In this document: piece by piece, positions 32,815 to 43,603 of the stretch
How positions within the stretch are numbered: position 1 is the first letter of the stretch
Layout of the letters: each line of letters begins with the position of its first letter
Source: Melastoma dodecandrum
Lineage: Eukaryota > Streptophyta > Magnoliopsida > Myrtales > Melastomataceae
Length of the DNA: 64,000 nucleotides
Reading direction: 5' to 3'
Assembly (NCBI GenBank): GCA_029817715.1
Contig: JARUPY010000539.1
Location: 3,881,501-3,945,500, forward strand
Notes under the pieces: model-generated
What the model saw: only the letters and a program-made list of their open reading frames with translations
Told to the model about the DNA's origin: nothing
Databases searched by the model: none
Position numbers and translations under genes: made by a program

Positions 32815-34632
32815 TTTTTCCTCTTCCTCCTCAGAAGGGACTGCATCAAGATTATCACGGATAACCTTTGCTTGGCGTTCCAGCTCGCGAGTCAGGTTCA
32901 CTACCATTTCACGTAGGACGCGCATATCTTCCTCATTGGCCACAGCCTTCTGCTGAAGGTCCTTGAGGAGAGCAGTTTGTTCCAGGAGGATGGTCATCTC
33001 AGCAGAGGACTTGGGCTGGCTGTCTCTGTGCTGAAGGAGCCTTAGCTACAGAGGCAGAAGCAGAAGGTGCAGCAGCAGCCTTTCTGGACATTCTGGCAGA
33101 CAGAGGCTTATCCTCATCATCCTCAGTGGTGTCATGCGACTTCCATTTGCGAGTCCAGGAGGAGCCCTTCCTTACATAATGCTTGCTAGCTATGATCTGG
33201 TGCCCAAAGGTACCAACCTTCCATTTCTCTTAGAAAGCAGACGCATCAGTAGAAACACGGGCAAGCTTAAGAAGGCCGGCAATTACCTGGCCATAAGGGA
33301 GAGCCTTTCCTGTGGTATTGCAGCAACGTTTCATGTGCGAGAATACCGGCAAACCAAGGTTGAAAGGGATTCCCTTCATGATGTGAGCCATCAGCGACGC
33401 ATCAATTGAGGTGATGGTGTCAATGCTCCCGGTCCTTGGTAAGAGGCAGAATAGCACAACTCGATGCAATACACGAGTCTTGAGTTCCAGCTTTGTGGAC
33501 TCCAGGTATTTGTCCGACTCGACCCTTTCCCCCATGATGATGCTGTAGGATTCATCCTTACCAAGATCTGACAGTGGGTCATATTCCTCACAGCCAAACA
33601 ATTGGTTAACATCATGTGCAGAGAAGACAAGCGGAACCCCTTCGATCACTGTTTTGATGAACTTGACATGAGGTCCTTGTTCATGGAACGTAATGTTACC
33701 ATAGAACTCTCTCAGGCGAGAAACGGCCACCTCTGCATATGTCTCACAGAAGGTTTTCAGACCAACTTTCTCAAGCAATGAAGCAATGTCAAGATCATTT
33801 GCCTTAAACAAATTAAAATCAATGCGCTTGAAGGCAGCGAACTGTCGACCAGCAGCATCACATTTGGGCAATTTGGTATCGGCAAGCACAGTTTCTATCT
33901 CCGTTCTAGAGACTAGAGGTTTACCGGAAATATGAAGGTATCCAGCCCCTCAGCGAAGGTGTCCACGGAAACAGATTTCTCCGGGGACTTGGTTTTCTTT
34001 GCAGCCGCTTTGACAAGAGAGGTGCTGACAGTCTCAGGCTCTTTCCGTTTCAGCCTAGTCCGTGAGGCTACACCTCCTGACTTGATGGCATCATGAAGAA
34101 GCTTTGTTCTAGAGGGTGCTGCAGGCTTCTGGGTAGCCTTCTTAGACGCAGAAGCAACGCCCTTCTGCTTGAGATCAGGGGAGACCGAGATAACAGGAGC
34201 AAGAGCTTCCTCATCTGGTTCCTCTGGTGCTTCATCGACAAGGGGCACTTCCACCTCCTCATCAGACGTAGCGTTCTCAGGAGTAGCGACCTTTGATGCA
34301 TCAGTGTCATCAGCCGCAGAAGAACCCTTGGCAGAGGGTTCAGGGACAGGGAGCTCCTTTGTCGCAGCGACCAGGGATCCCTCATGTGCTTTCTCTTCCA
34401 CTTGGATTTGGGCTTTTTCAAGTCCCTTGTCCTTGGAGAGCGGTTGCATGTCATCGTGGGTCTCGACAACAGCAGGAATGGTTTGTTCCTTCACAAGAGA
34501 AATGGGTTTCTCCAACGAGAAAGGGGGTGGAGACCTGTTCGAAGATGAAGCAGGCTTCTCCGAAGAAGAAGGACGTGCCTTTCTCTTTGCGGCCTTAGCC
34601 TTTTTCCTGAGCGATTTTGCCTTGGGTGCCAT
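32815..34632 (-). pseudogene. Env-like extra ORF downstream of pol
   Basis: It begins at an ATG at 34632 with a Lys/Ser/Ala-rich N-terminus (239 codons, to 33913) that looks disordered and has basic nuclear-localisation-like clusters. A frameshift near 33910-33930 moves to a second frame (33889-33230, 219 codons) with a globular, well-patterned sequence resembling the uncharacterised 'putative plant transposon protein' family. A third piece (32997-32815) is a coiled coil ending in a Glu run. No clear membrane segment was seen, so the name env-like rests on position after RNase H, as in Sireviruses. Function unknown. Confidence 0.55.
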
Positions 34633-34639
34633 GGATGGT

Positions 34640-35390
34640 GAAGGACGAAGGTCTGGGAGTTTTAGGGCAAAACGAGAGAGAGAAAGGGGATGCGATGATT
34701 TGAGGATGGTGTGAAGAAGAAAGGGTGACGGTTATGGGTTTTTAAAATTGGCTCATAATGGCAGTTTATGGGAATAAAATATTTTTCCCGCTCAAGGGAT
34801 CTTTTGAGATGTCATATCAAACTGACATGTATCAGAGACAAGGGAAAAAGAAAATTTCATTCCCTTGATTTGATCGTGTGAGGCGGTTGGCTTTTTCAAG
34901 GCAAGTAAATCCTTCGTCACCTTCTGTTGAAGCTTCTTCTACATCGAAGAGCTAATATAATGGATAATTATATCCAAATATAATTTATTAGGATTTTAAT
35001 ATTCCTAATAAGGTTGATTTCAAGCAGAAAATATCATCAAAATATTTTATTGGATGATATATCATATCTCCAGATTTAGTTTAAAAGTTACCTAATTTAG
35101 AGTTGAGGTAAACATTTCATAATACCTTTTATAAGGTAGAGAGTTTAATTCAACTCTCTGTAATGAAGTGTACAGGCGATTGTACCTTCTGTTTAATAGA
35201 GGATGAAATTCAACCTTCTATTATATAGAAAGGTTTATATCCTTCCTTTGTGTACCCTCTGTAGTGTAGAAACAGAGGTTTGCACCTTCTGTAATAAAGT
35301 GTACACTTATGTACCTTCTGTAGTAAGTTTCTGAAGTACTTACTTAACTTTTCTTTGTCTTATGAGAGACATTATATAGGATGGCAGATT
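34640..35390 (-). other. Non-coding spacer between RNase H and env-like ORF
   Basis: AT-rich and full of short CTTCTGTA / TACAGAAG-type motifs (for example 35160-35335). No coding frame was recognised. Confidence 0.6.
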
Positions 35391-36600
35391 CCTAACTCGC
35401 TTTTGAAAAAGAAAAATTTTTCTTTATCTAGAGGCTTGGTGAAAATATCAGCCAATTGGTGTTCAGTGTTAATGTATTCGACACTAACAGAACCTTGTTA
35501 TACATTATCTCTCATAAAATGATGTTTGAGTTCAATGTGCTTCGATGTAGAGTGATATACTGGGTTCTTAGCTAGGCTAATGGCACTAGTATTATCACAT
35601 TTGATCGGTATCTTTGTAAATGAGTGACCATAGTCCTCAAGTTGTTGTTTCATCCACAGGAGTTGTGCACAGCAGCTTGCAGCTGCTATATACTCAGCTT
35701 CTGCAGTGGAGAGGGCAACAAAAGTTTGCTTCTAGGAAAACCATGAAATCAACATGTTTCCCATGAGCTGACAAGTACCACTTGTACTCTTTCTGTCCAC
35801 CTTACTTCCTTCGAAGTCTTCATCGGAATATCCAGTGAGATCAAAGTTTGATTTCTTAGAATACCAGATGCCAAGGTTTACAGAACCCTGTAGATATCTA
35901 AAGATCCTCTTGACCGCAGTCATGTGAGATTCTTTAGGTGCTGATTGAAATCTAGCACAGAGGCACACACTAAATAGTATGTCAGGTCTAGAAGCTGTAA
36001 GGTACAGAAGAGAGCCTATCATGCTTCTGTGGAGCTTACTATCCACTTCTTTACCATTTTCGTCTTTGTCCAATTGAGTATTAGTACCCATTGGTGTAGA
36101 CAAAGGTTTCGTGCCTTCTAGGCCGAATTTCTTCAGAAGCTGCTTAGTGTACTTTTCTTGGTGTAAGAATGTACCTTCTGCAGTCTGCTGAATTTGTAAA
36201 CCAAGGAAGAATGTGAGTTCTCCCATCATACTCATCTCAAACTCACTTGTCATGAGTTTGGAGAATTCATCACAGAGCATTTCATCAGTTGATCCAAAGA
36301 TGATGTCATCGACATAGATCTGGACAACAATGAGATGATTGCTTCTGTGTTTGAGAAAGAGAGTAGTATCTACTCTTCCTCTATTGTAGCCCTTTTCGAC
36401 AAGGAAGGAGCTAAGTTTCTCATACCATGCTCTAGGAGCCTGTTTAAGACCATATAGAGCTTTGGAGAGTTTATAGACGTAGTTTCTGTGTTGCAGATCC
36501 TCGAAACCAGGAGGTTGACTTACATAGACCTCTTCTTTGATTTCTCCATTGAGGAATGCACTTTTTACGTCCATTTGATACAACTTAAAGTTGTTAAAGC
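35390..36600 (-). pseudogene. Sirevirus-like RT and RNase H
   Basis: The open part 35732-36583 has [29 protein letters not shown], the active box YVDDIIFGS and later [15 protein letters not shown], the standard copia RT. RNase H continues to about 35390 but is cut by one in-frame stop at 35731, after which the frame reads ALSTAEAEY. A stop near 36603 separates it from the preceding integrase/RT frame. Few disabling changes are visible. Confidence 0.85.
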
Positions 36601-36604
36601 AAGC

Positions 36605-37867
36605 CTAGGCTAATAACATTCGTATTGCCTCGAGACGAGCTACAGGAGCAAGTGTCTCATCAAAGTCGATGCCCTCTTGTTGAGAGTACCCTTTTGTAAC
36701 GAGTCGGGCCTTGTTCCTTACAACAATGCCAGACTCGTTTAGTTTGTTCCTGAAAACCCATTTAGTTCCAATGATGGAACGGTTGTCAGGTTTAGGAACA
36801 AGTGACCACACTTTGCTCCTTTCAAATTGATTAAGCTCATCTTGCATAGCAAGTATCCAATCTGGATCACTAATAGCTTCATCAATATTCTCTGGCTCTT
36901 TCTGTGATAGAAAAGTCGAGTGTTCATAGAAGGCATTTACATAACTTTTTGTCTGTATGCCTCTGTTAAGATCTCCTATGACTTGGTCTATAGGATGACG
37001 TCTTTGATAAAGAGCAGGTGCTCTAATATCACTTCGTTGATTATTATGAGAATGTTCTTCATAATTATCATTTGTTTGTTCAAGATCATTTTTAGATTCA
37101 TGAGCAGAAGGTTCACCCTTCTCTTTCGTAGAGGGTAGAGGCTCTACAGCATCTTCTGTAGGTTCTAGAGATATAACATTTCTTGTATTGATAGTAGGAA
37201 TGTAATTAATTTTTACATTAATAGACTCCTCTATAGTAGAAGTTCTTTTGTTTAGAACTCTATAAGCTTTGCTAGACAAAGAGTATCCGAGAAAGATACC
37301 CTCATCTGTCTTAGCTTCGAACTTTCCTAAATTGTCCTTAGAAGGTCTCGAGATAAAACAAGGACTTCCAAAGGAGTAGAAATAGGAGATGTTCGGTTTT
37401 CTCCCCCTGTATAGTTGATAGGGAGTTTTTTCAAGTATGGGTCTAAGTAGAACCCTGTTTGATATGTAGCAGGCTGTATTAACAGCTTCTGCCCATAGGT
37501 TCTGTGGAGCAGAGCTCTCACACATCATGGTTCTAGCCATGTCTATCAGAGTTCTATTTTTCCGTTCTGCTACTCCATTTTGTTGAGGAGTATAAGGAGC
37601 AGAAAAATTGTGATCGATACCATGTTCGTCACAGAAAGTAGCGAAGTCATGGTTTTCAAACTCAGTACCATGATCCGTTCTTATAGCTTTTACAGAAGAT
37701 CCAGTTTCATTCTGTAATTTCTCAGCTAGCTTAATGAAAGTTTCAAAAGCATCGCTCTTGTGAGTTAGAAATTTAACCCACGTGTATGTAGAGTAGTCAT
37801 CAACTACAACTAGACAGTACTTTCTACCACCGATACTCTGAACTCTAGTAGGTCCAAATAGATCCAT
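36605..37867 (-). pseudogene. Sirevirus-like integrase and N-terminal RT
   Basis: 420 open codons. The integrase core carries the DDE pattern: [23 protein letters not shown], then [13 protein letters not shown]. The C-terminal part continues into the start of RT ([27 protein letters not shown]). A frame interruption near 37870-38003 separates it from the pre-integrase zinc region, parts of which (CEACSLGKQ) are readable in another frame. The enzyme inserts element cDNA into the host genome. Confidence 0.85.
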
Positions 37868-38003
37868 ATGTAGAAGTTCGAGAGGTTGAGAAGTATAAAC
37901 TTCATTCTTGGCTTTGAATGAAGATTTAGTTTGTTTTCCAAGTGAACATGCTTCACAAAATATTGGGTAATCCCTTAACCAAATCCTTTTTCACAAGCTT
38001 GGA

Positions 38004-39470
38004 TTACAATTTAAAGTTGGAGTGTCCCAACCTTCTATGCCATTGTAGGCTTTCATCTTTGACTGTTAGAAGGCAATTTTCTGTAGTACAGAAGCTATTC
38101 TGAGTCAAGGTATAGATGTTCCTCTTACGGGTCCCAATGAAGCGAACTTCATTGTTCAGGATTCCGGAACACTTGTCTTGATCAAAAGTTATTTTATAAC
38201 CTTTGTCACAAAGCTGGCTAATGCTCAGCAAATTATGTTTGAGTTCTGTAACCAACAGAACCTCATCGATGACCATGGAGTCAGAACTTCCAATGGTACC
38301 TTTGCCAATGACAGAGCCTTTGCTATTGTCACCGAATTTAACTGACCCTCCACATTGTAGAGTCAGTTGAGAAAATTTGGATGGGTCTCCGGTCATGTGC
38401 CTGGAGCATCCACTATCCAGATACCATTCACTTTCAACAGTTTCTGTTTGAAAGCAGGTATGAAGTTCATTTTGAGTTTCTGTGTGAGTTGTGAGGCACA
38501 TTTGTGCTTCCTCATCATCAGAATCATCAAGTTCTGCCCAAGTAGCCATTGCTTTCTTGGACTTGTATTTTGGAGAAGGTTTCTCCTTTTCTTTAAGTAA
38601 AGGACATTCTGTTTTGAAGTGTCCTTTCTTTTTGCATTCAAAGCATGTGACCGACTTTGGATCCATGTGATTTTGGCTTTTCTTATTGAAGCGCTTTTTG
38701 GAGGCGAACCGCAAAAGGCGTTTAGCTATCATTGCGAGTTCATCATCCGAATCAGCTTCTGCTTCATCATCCGAACCTTCTGTAGGTTCTTCTGATGCTC
38801 TGAAAGCAACGGGTGCTCTCTTTATATCTGGTTGAGAGGATCTTTCCATCTCATACGAGATTAAGGAGCTCATCAACTGATCTAGTCGAAGAGTAGAGAG
38901 GTCTTTAGCTTCCTCTATAGCCGTTTTCTTGGCTTCCCATGATTTGGGTAGAGTGCGCAGAACCTTTCGAACTAGTTCAGAGTTTTGATAGGTTTTGCCC
39001 AAATGAGTTAGGGCATCAACTAGAAGGTTGAGTCTCTGGAACATCTGTTCTACAGATTCATCAGCCTTCATAGTGAAATTTTCGTATTGGTGAATTAAAA
39101 AATTCACCTTAGTTTCTCTTATCTGGTCTGTCCCAATGTACATGGTGACAAGTTTATCCCAGATTTCCTTGCCCGAAGTGCAAGTTGAAACTTTGACGAA
39201 TTCACCTTCTGACATAGCATTGAACATCAAATACTTTGCCGTTTTAGTGAGTCGTCTGATCTTAAGGTGTTCCCGTGTAGGATGACCTTCTCGATCAAAT
39301 CGTTGGTTCTCTGGTATAGAAGGTGGACCATCTTCTATATAAGACCATAAGTCTTCGTCAATAGCATCAACAAATGCGCTCATTCGAATTTTCCAATAGG
39401 CAAAATTCTTACCATCGAAAATGGGAGGATTCCCAACATGTGGTTTAGGCACATTATAGTTTTCAGCCAT
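38004..39470 (-). pseudogene. Sirevirus-like gag and protease
   Basis: 488 open codons from an ATG at 39470. N-terminal gag domain (NPPIFDGKNFAYWKIRM), central coiled region, CCHC knuckle CFECKKKGHFKTEC near 38610-38655, then the protease motif WYLDSGCSRHMTG near 38385-38425 and the start of the GAG-pre-integrase domain (LQWHRRLGHSN). It ends at a stop at 38004 caused by a frame break just after that motif. Gag forms the particle and the protease processes the polyprotein. The frame itself is intact over its length. Confidence 0.86.
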
Positions 39471-40095
39471 GTGTTCGATTCGTATAGAGTGTTACACTTC
39501 TATAGAGTAGAACGTTGACGAAAAGAGAATAGCACCTCAACAAAGAAGCAAGCTTCTGTTGGGTAGAAATCAGTTGTCAAGTTAACAAACAAGCCTCTGT
39601 AAACAGAGCACGAGTGTTAATATGACAAAATGAGATTCAACTAACAGGTAACTGATGTTGGATTCGCATAGCAGCAAGCTTCTGCAGAAAATGCCAACCG
39701 TGATGTTTACAGAAAATATGCTTCTGTAGAATGTATCATTGGCTTCTACAAAGTAGAGTTTCTCACATAACAAGGTGCTTCTGTGGAACAGAGGTTATAT
39801 TCTGATAGAGCGCTAGCTTCTACATAATAGAACCAGGTAGATTTACACAGAGCTTAAAGCTCCTGTGGGGTAGCGGGTTAATTCTGATAGAGCGTAAGCT
39901 TCTACAGAATAGCAACTAGATAGATATTCACAAAGCTTAATGCTTCTGTGGAGTAGCGGGTTGATTCTGATAAAGCGTAGGCTTCTACAGAATAGCAACA
40001 GTCACAGAGCTAAAAAGCTTCTGTGAAGAAGAACGTGTAGCTGGTAAGAGCTTTTCAAGGATCTACAACAAGCTGTTAAGCCTCTGTTGAAACCC

Positions 40096-40107
40096 GCTCT
40101 GATACCA
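40096..40107 (-). other. Primer binding site for initiator tRNA-Met
   Basis: Minus strand TGGTATCAGAGC, two bases from the end of the 5' LTR. It is complementary to the 3' end of plant initiator methionine tRNA, as is usual for copia elements. Confidence 0.92.
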
Positions 40108-40109
40108 AT

Positions 40110-42377
40110 TGTTACACTAAGAGGAGGGTGAATTAGTGTTAATCTCCAAATTCGGATTTTAACGCTTTTTCGTTTTACCCCGCAGCGGAATGAAAGCTTC
40201 TGTAACACAGAACCTTAAATAGGTTTTTGTAAGACAGAACGTTTGATTTTGTGTTCCCAAAATGTTTGATTGGACACAAGGCTTTTTATAGTGGTTCGGC
40301 AAATTGCCTACTCCACTCTTCACCCAAAATACTGGATGGTTTCCACTCAAATGTATCTCTGTACAAATTACACAAATGATTGCAACTGAAATCAGATCCA
40401 AAGGTTCTGTTCAATAGAGGCTTGAGTGGCAGAACACAGACCAGAAGGTTCTGTGCCGTAGAGGCTCGTTATGTAGCACAAACCCGAAGGTTCTGTACTA
40501 TAGTAACTTAGGCTCAATACAGACCAGAAGGTTCTGTATCGTAGAGAGTAAGGCACAACACAGACCAGAAGGTTCTGTGTCGAAGAAGGTAAGGCACAAC
40601 ACAGACTAGAAGGTTCTGTGTCGAAGAAGGTAAGGCACAACACAGACCAGAGGGTTCTGTGTCGAAGAAGGTAGGCACAACACAGACCAGACGGTTCTGT
40701 GTCGAAGAAACTTAGGCACAACACAGACCGAAGGTTCTGTGTCGAAGAAGGTAAGGCACAATACTGACCAGAAGGTTCTGTGTCAGACGTGTTAACCTTC
40801 TATAGCACAGATCAAGAGATTCTGTACTGTAAACGTCAACCTTCTATAGAACAGATCCAAGGATTCTGTATCACAGAAGGTATAGCACAGACCGTAAGGT
40901 TCTGTACCAAGAATGTGTCAATCTTTAACAAACCAAAATGGTTCGTATTAGAAATGACTTGAGTTATGTACAGACCGTAAGGTTCTGCACTAAAGTAGAT
41001 TCAGACCTTAAGGTTCTGCTCTACAGGAGGTTGTACAGATCCGAAGATTCTGCACTACAGGAGGTTGTACAGATCCGAAGATTCTGCACTACAGGAGGTT
41101 GCACACGTTAACGTGACTAACAAGGTAGCAACTGCGTAATCCCTCAAGGATAACGACTTCGTGGCGTACCCCACGCGAGCACGTAGCGAACCCTACGCAA
41201 GCGAACAGCGACCTCTGTTCAAGGATGGATTTTCCCTCCGGCGGCTCCACACGACCTGCACGATCTCCTCGAGATAGCGACTATGTGGCGTACCCCACAC
41301 AAGCACGTAGCATACCCTACGCAAGCACGCAGCAGACCCTGCGCAAGCACGCGGCAAACCCCACGCAAGCAGACGGCACCCTCCGTCCTAGGTTCTTGCA
41401 CACAGAGCTCTACACAACAGAAGCTAGTTTGTCCCTCACCTTCTGTGCTCCCGAGGTTCAGCCCTTCTCTCCGGCCCGCTGCACGTTGCCCACGTACACA
41501 CGCTTCAAACAACGTCTCCTGCAGCTTCCAGCAGAGTCCCTCGAGCCCCTGAGTCACTCTCCCAGAAGGCTTCACCAACGATGCAGCCGTCCGTCGCTAG
41601 TGCTCCTCGTGTGACTAACTCAAATGAATGAAAGAATGAAAGAACTCAAGCTCAAGCACGCGCTCTCTCTGGACATAATGGGATGGATGGATTAATATTT
41701 TCGTTATATTTGTAATGGGAGAGGGCGTGGCTATTTATACACAAAATTCTAACAAGAAAATACAAAAGGATAAAGATAAAAACGTAATCTGTAAAATAAG
41801 AAATTAAAGGTTAGTAATCTGCAATAATATCATACACTTGCAAGCTTTCAGATAGAAAATAAATTAGAATAAGATTATGATATATTTTCCATGAATAGTG
41901 CACCACAGAAGGTATCGCAGAAGGTTCTGCTTGATAACCTTCTACAGATGGAAACAATCGTTGATTTGTTTCCAAATGACTTGAAGTCAATTCCATCCTG
42001 ATAAAAACACACGTGAGAGTGTATCTGGACAGGTGGTGGTGATTTGCAATCAAATAATGTTCGTATGTTGATCAAGTAAGCTTACAGAAGCCTGTAGACC
42101 AAATAATAGAACCTTTCCATATATAGAAGATACATTTCCTTCTACAAGAAATATTATCTCCAATATGATTATTTGAAAATCAAATCATGGTAATCTGATT
42201 AGACGAATATCTTAATCAGATAATATATATTTCGTAATTAAATAATTGATAACTAATTATTTAATTACAACAATGATTCTTACAAAAAGATCCTCATTAT
42301 GAGAAGCTTCTGTAGAATAGAATGTTCGACCTTCTGTAGTACAGAGGGTCCGGTTCATCATCAAAACCGTCCCAACA
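40110..42377 (-). repeat. 5' LTR of the Sirevirus-like element
   Basis: 2268 bp with TG...CA termini. It contains the 41-bp GAAGGTTC array (40400-40790) and a second array of GC-rich GCAAGCACG units (about 41165-41380). A TATA-like element on the minus strand (TATAAATAG, near 41730-41738, with ACAC following) is a candidate promoter; an equivalent lies at about 31395 in the other LTR. Confidence 0.9.
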
Positions 42378-43603
42378 ACATGTGTATGTGTAATAATTAT
42401 ATTATGAGAATTTAAATATATTGTTATTAAAATATGTAGTAAAAATTTATTTTGACTTACTTTGATTTTAACAAAACTATGTAAAAATAAAAAATTTATT
42501 AATTATTTTATTAAAAAATCTAACATTTTTTTAAAAATATTAATTTTGGTTTCAAAAACTCATCATACAAAATTTATTTTATTTGAAATGAATTTTTGTA
42601 TGAGTAAATTTAAGCTGTTGAATAATTCCTTCTCATACTCTTTTTTTTAATAAAGTTTTACCTATACTAAATTTGTAGTCGAATATTTTACTTAACTATA
42701 GTGTTTTAGTAAAATAGATTTGTAATAATAATAATAAAAGACTAAAATCACCGGCGTGTTTCTTCTTAAGGATGCCAAGGCAGAGGAGGGATTGGATTGA
42801 AGGGAGAAAGAGATGAGGTAGGGATTCTGTTCTCTTCTACCAATCCACTCGACTCCTCCTCCTCCTTCGCTCTCCTTCCCTATTAACCGGCAGCTGCCCT
42901 CTCTCTCCCGCCGCCGAGGAAATGGGTTTTGGCGACACGGAGACAACCTTGTTGAGGAGGAGGGTCGGCGACGCGGAGGAGGCTCTTCTGCCACTTCAAT
43001 TCACTTCACTCCAGGTTCTTTTGGTGACAAGCAATGGGGAGACAAATGGCTGATGGGATTTAAGGCTTAGTTAAAAAAGGGAAAATATTTAGGTTTGGAT
43101 TGGGAAGCGGGCGTTGTCATAAATGTAGAAAGTATGATCGTAAAAAAGATTTCACTCCCACGATCCCACCTCCGATTTCACAATTCCACAACGATTTTAC
43201 CGAAAATCGATTTTTAATTCTTTTTAACTCATAACAACCCCTATACTCAAGAATTCTCTCTCTTTATCATCAATCGAATAACTGTTCGCGACCAAAGATT
43301 CTATTTTATCACCCATAGCATGTCACGAACGGAACTCGGTATTTCTTAACGAAATAAAGATGTTTAAAAAGTTTTTGCAAATTTTATCCAGAACCAACAA
43401 AATTGACTAAATTTAATGATGGTTACTTTGACTATTTGGGGTGTCCCAGCAAGAACGAAAAGGGTGTTCCCAGCAAGAAACGGTTTGGAAAGTGACACTG
43501 ATGTCGTCAAGATGACGTGGGCGTGATTATTAAAAATATACGGCAAAAGTTAAATAAGGGGGCATTTAGGACCGAGTGTTTCTCGGTATAAACTAGCCAA
43601 CAA
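42378..43603. other. Flank of unit B between Sirevirus-like element and TIR copy 2
   Basis: Continues the sequence matched at 5931-6880 of unit A and 16125-16800. A deletion at about 43313 removes sequence kept in the other two copies. Relative to unit A the first 300 bases show mainly C-to-T and G-to-A differences. No gene is seen. Confidence 0.65.

Larger units (their letters stand above)
29821..42377 (-). mobile_element. Sirevirus-like Ty1/copia retrotransposon, 12.6 kb, nested in unit B
   Basis: A complete-length LTR element in minus orientation: 3' LTR 29821-32052, PPT, env-like ORF, RT-RNase H, integrase, gag-protease, PBS, 5' LTR 40110-42377. The order PR-IN-RT-RH marks Ty1/copia. Target duplication ACATT (29816-29820) / ACATG (42378-42382) differs at one base, and unit A has the unoccupied site GTACATGTG at 5929-5937. 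The large size, long LTRs, initiator-tRNA-Met PBS, SIRE-like gag and an extra ORF after pol point to the Sirevirus lineage. Coding frames carry a few stops and frameshifts, so it is probably inactive but fairly young. Confidence 0.9.

Noticed and set aside
34169..34714. 181-codon plus-strand frame
   Set aside because: Antisense to the N-terminal low-complexity part of the env-like ORF; composition simply mirrors it.
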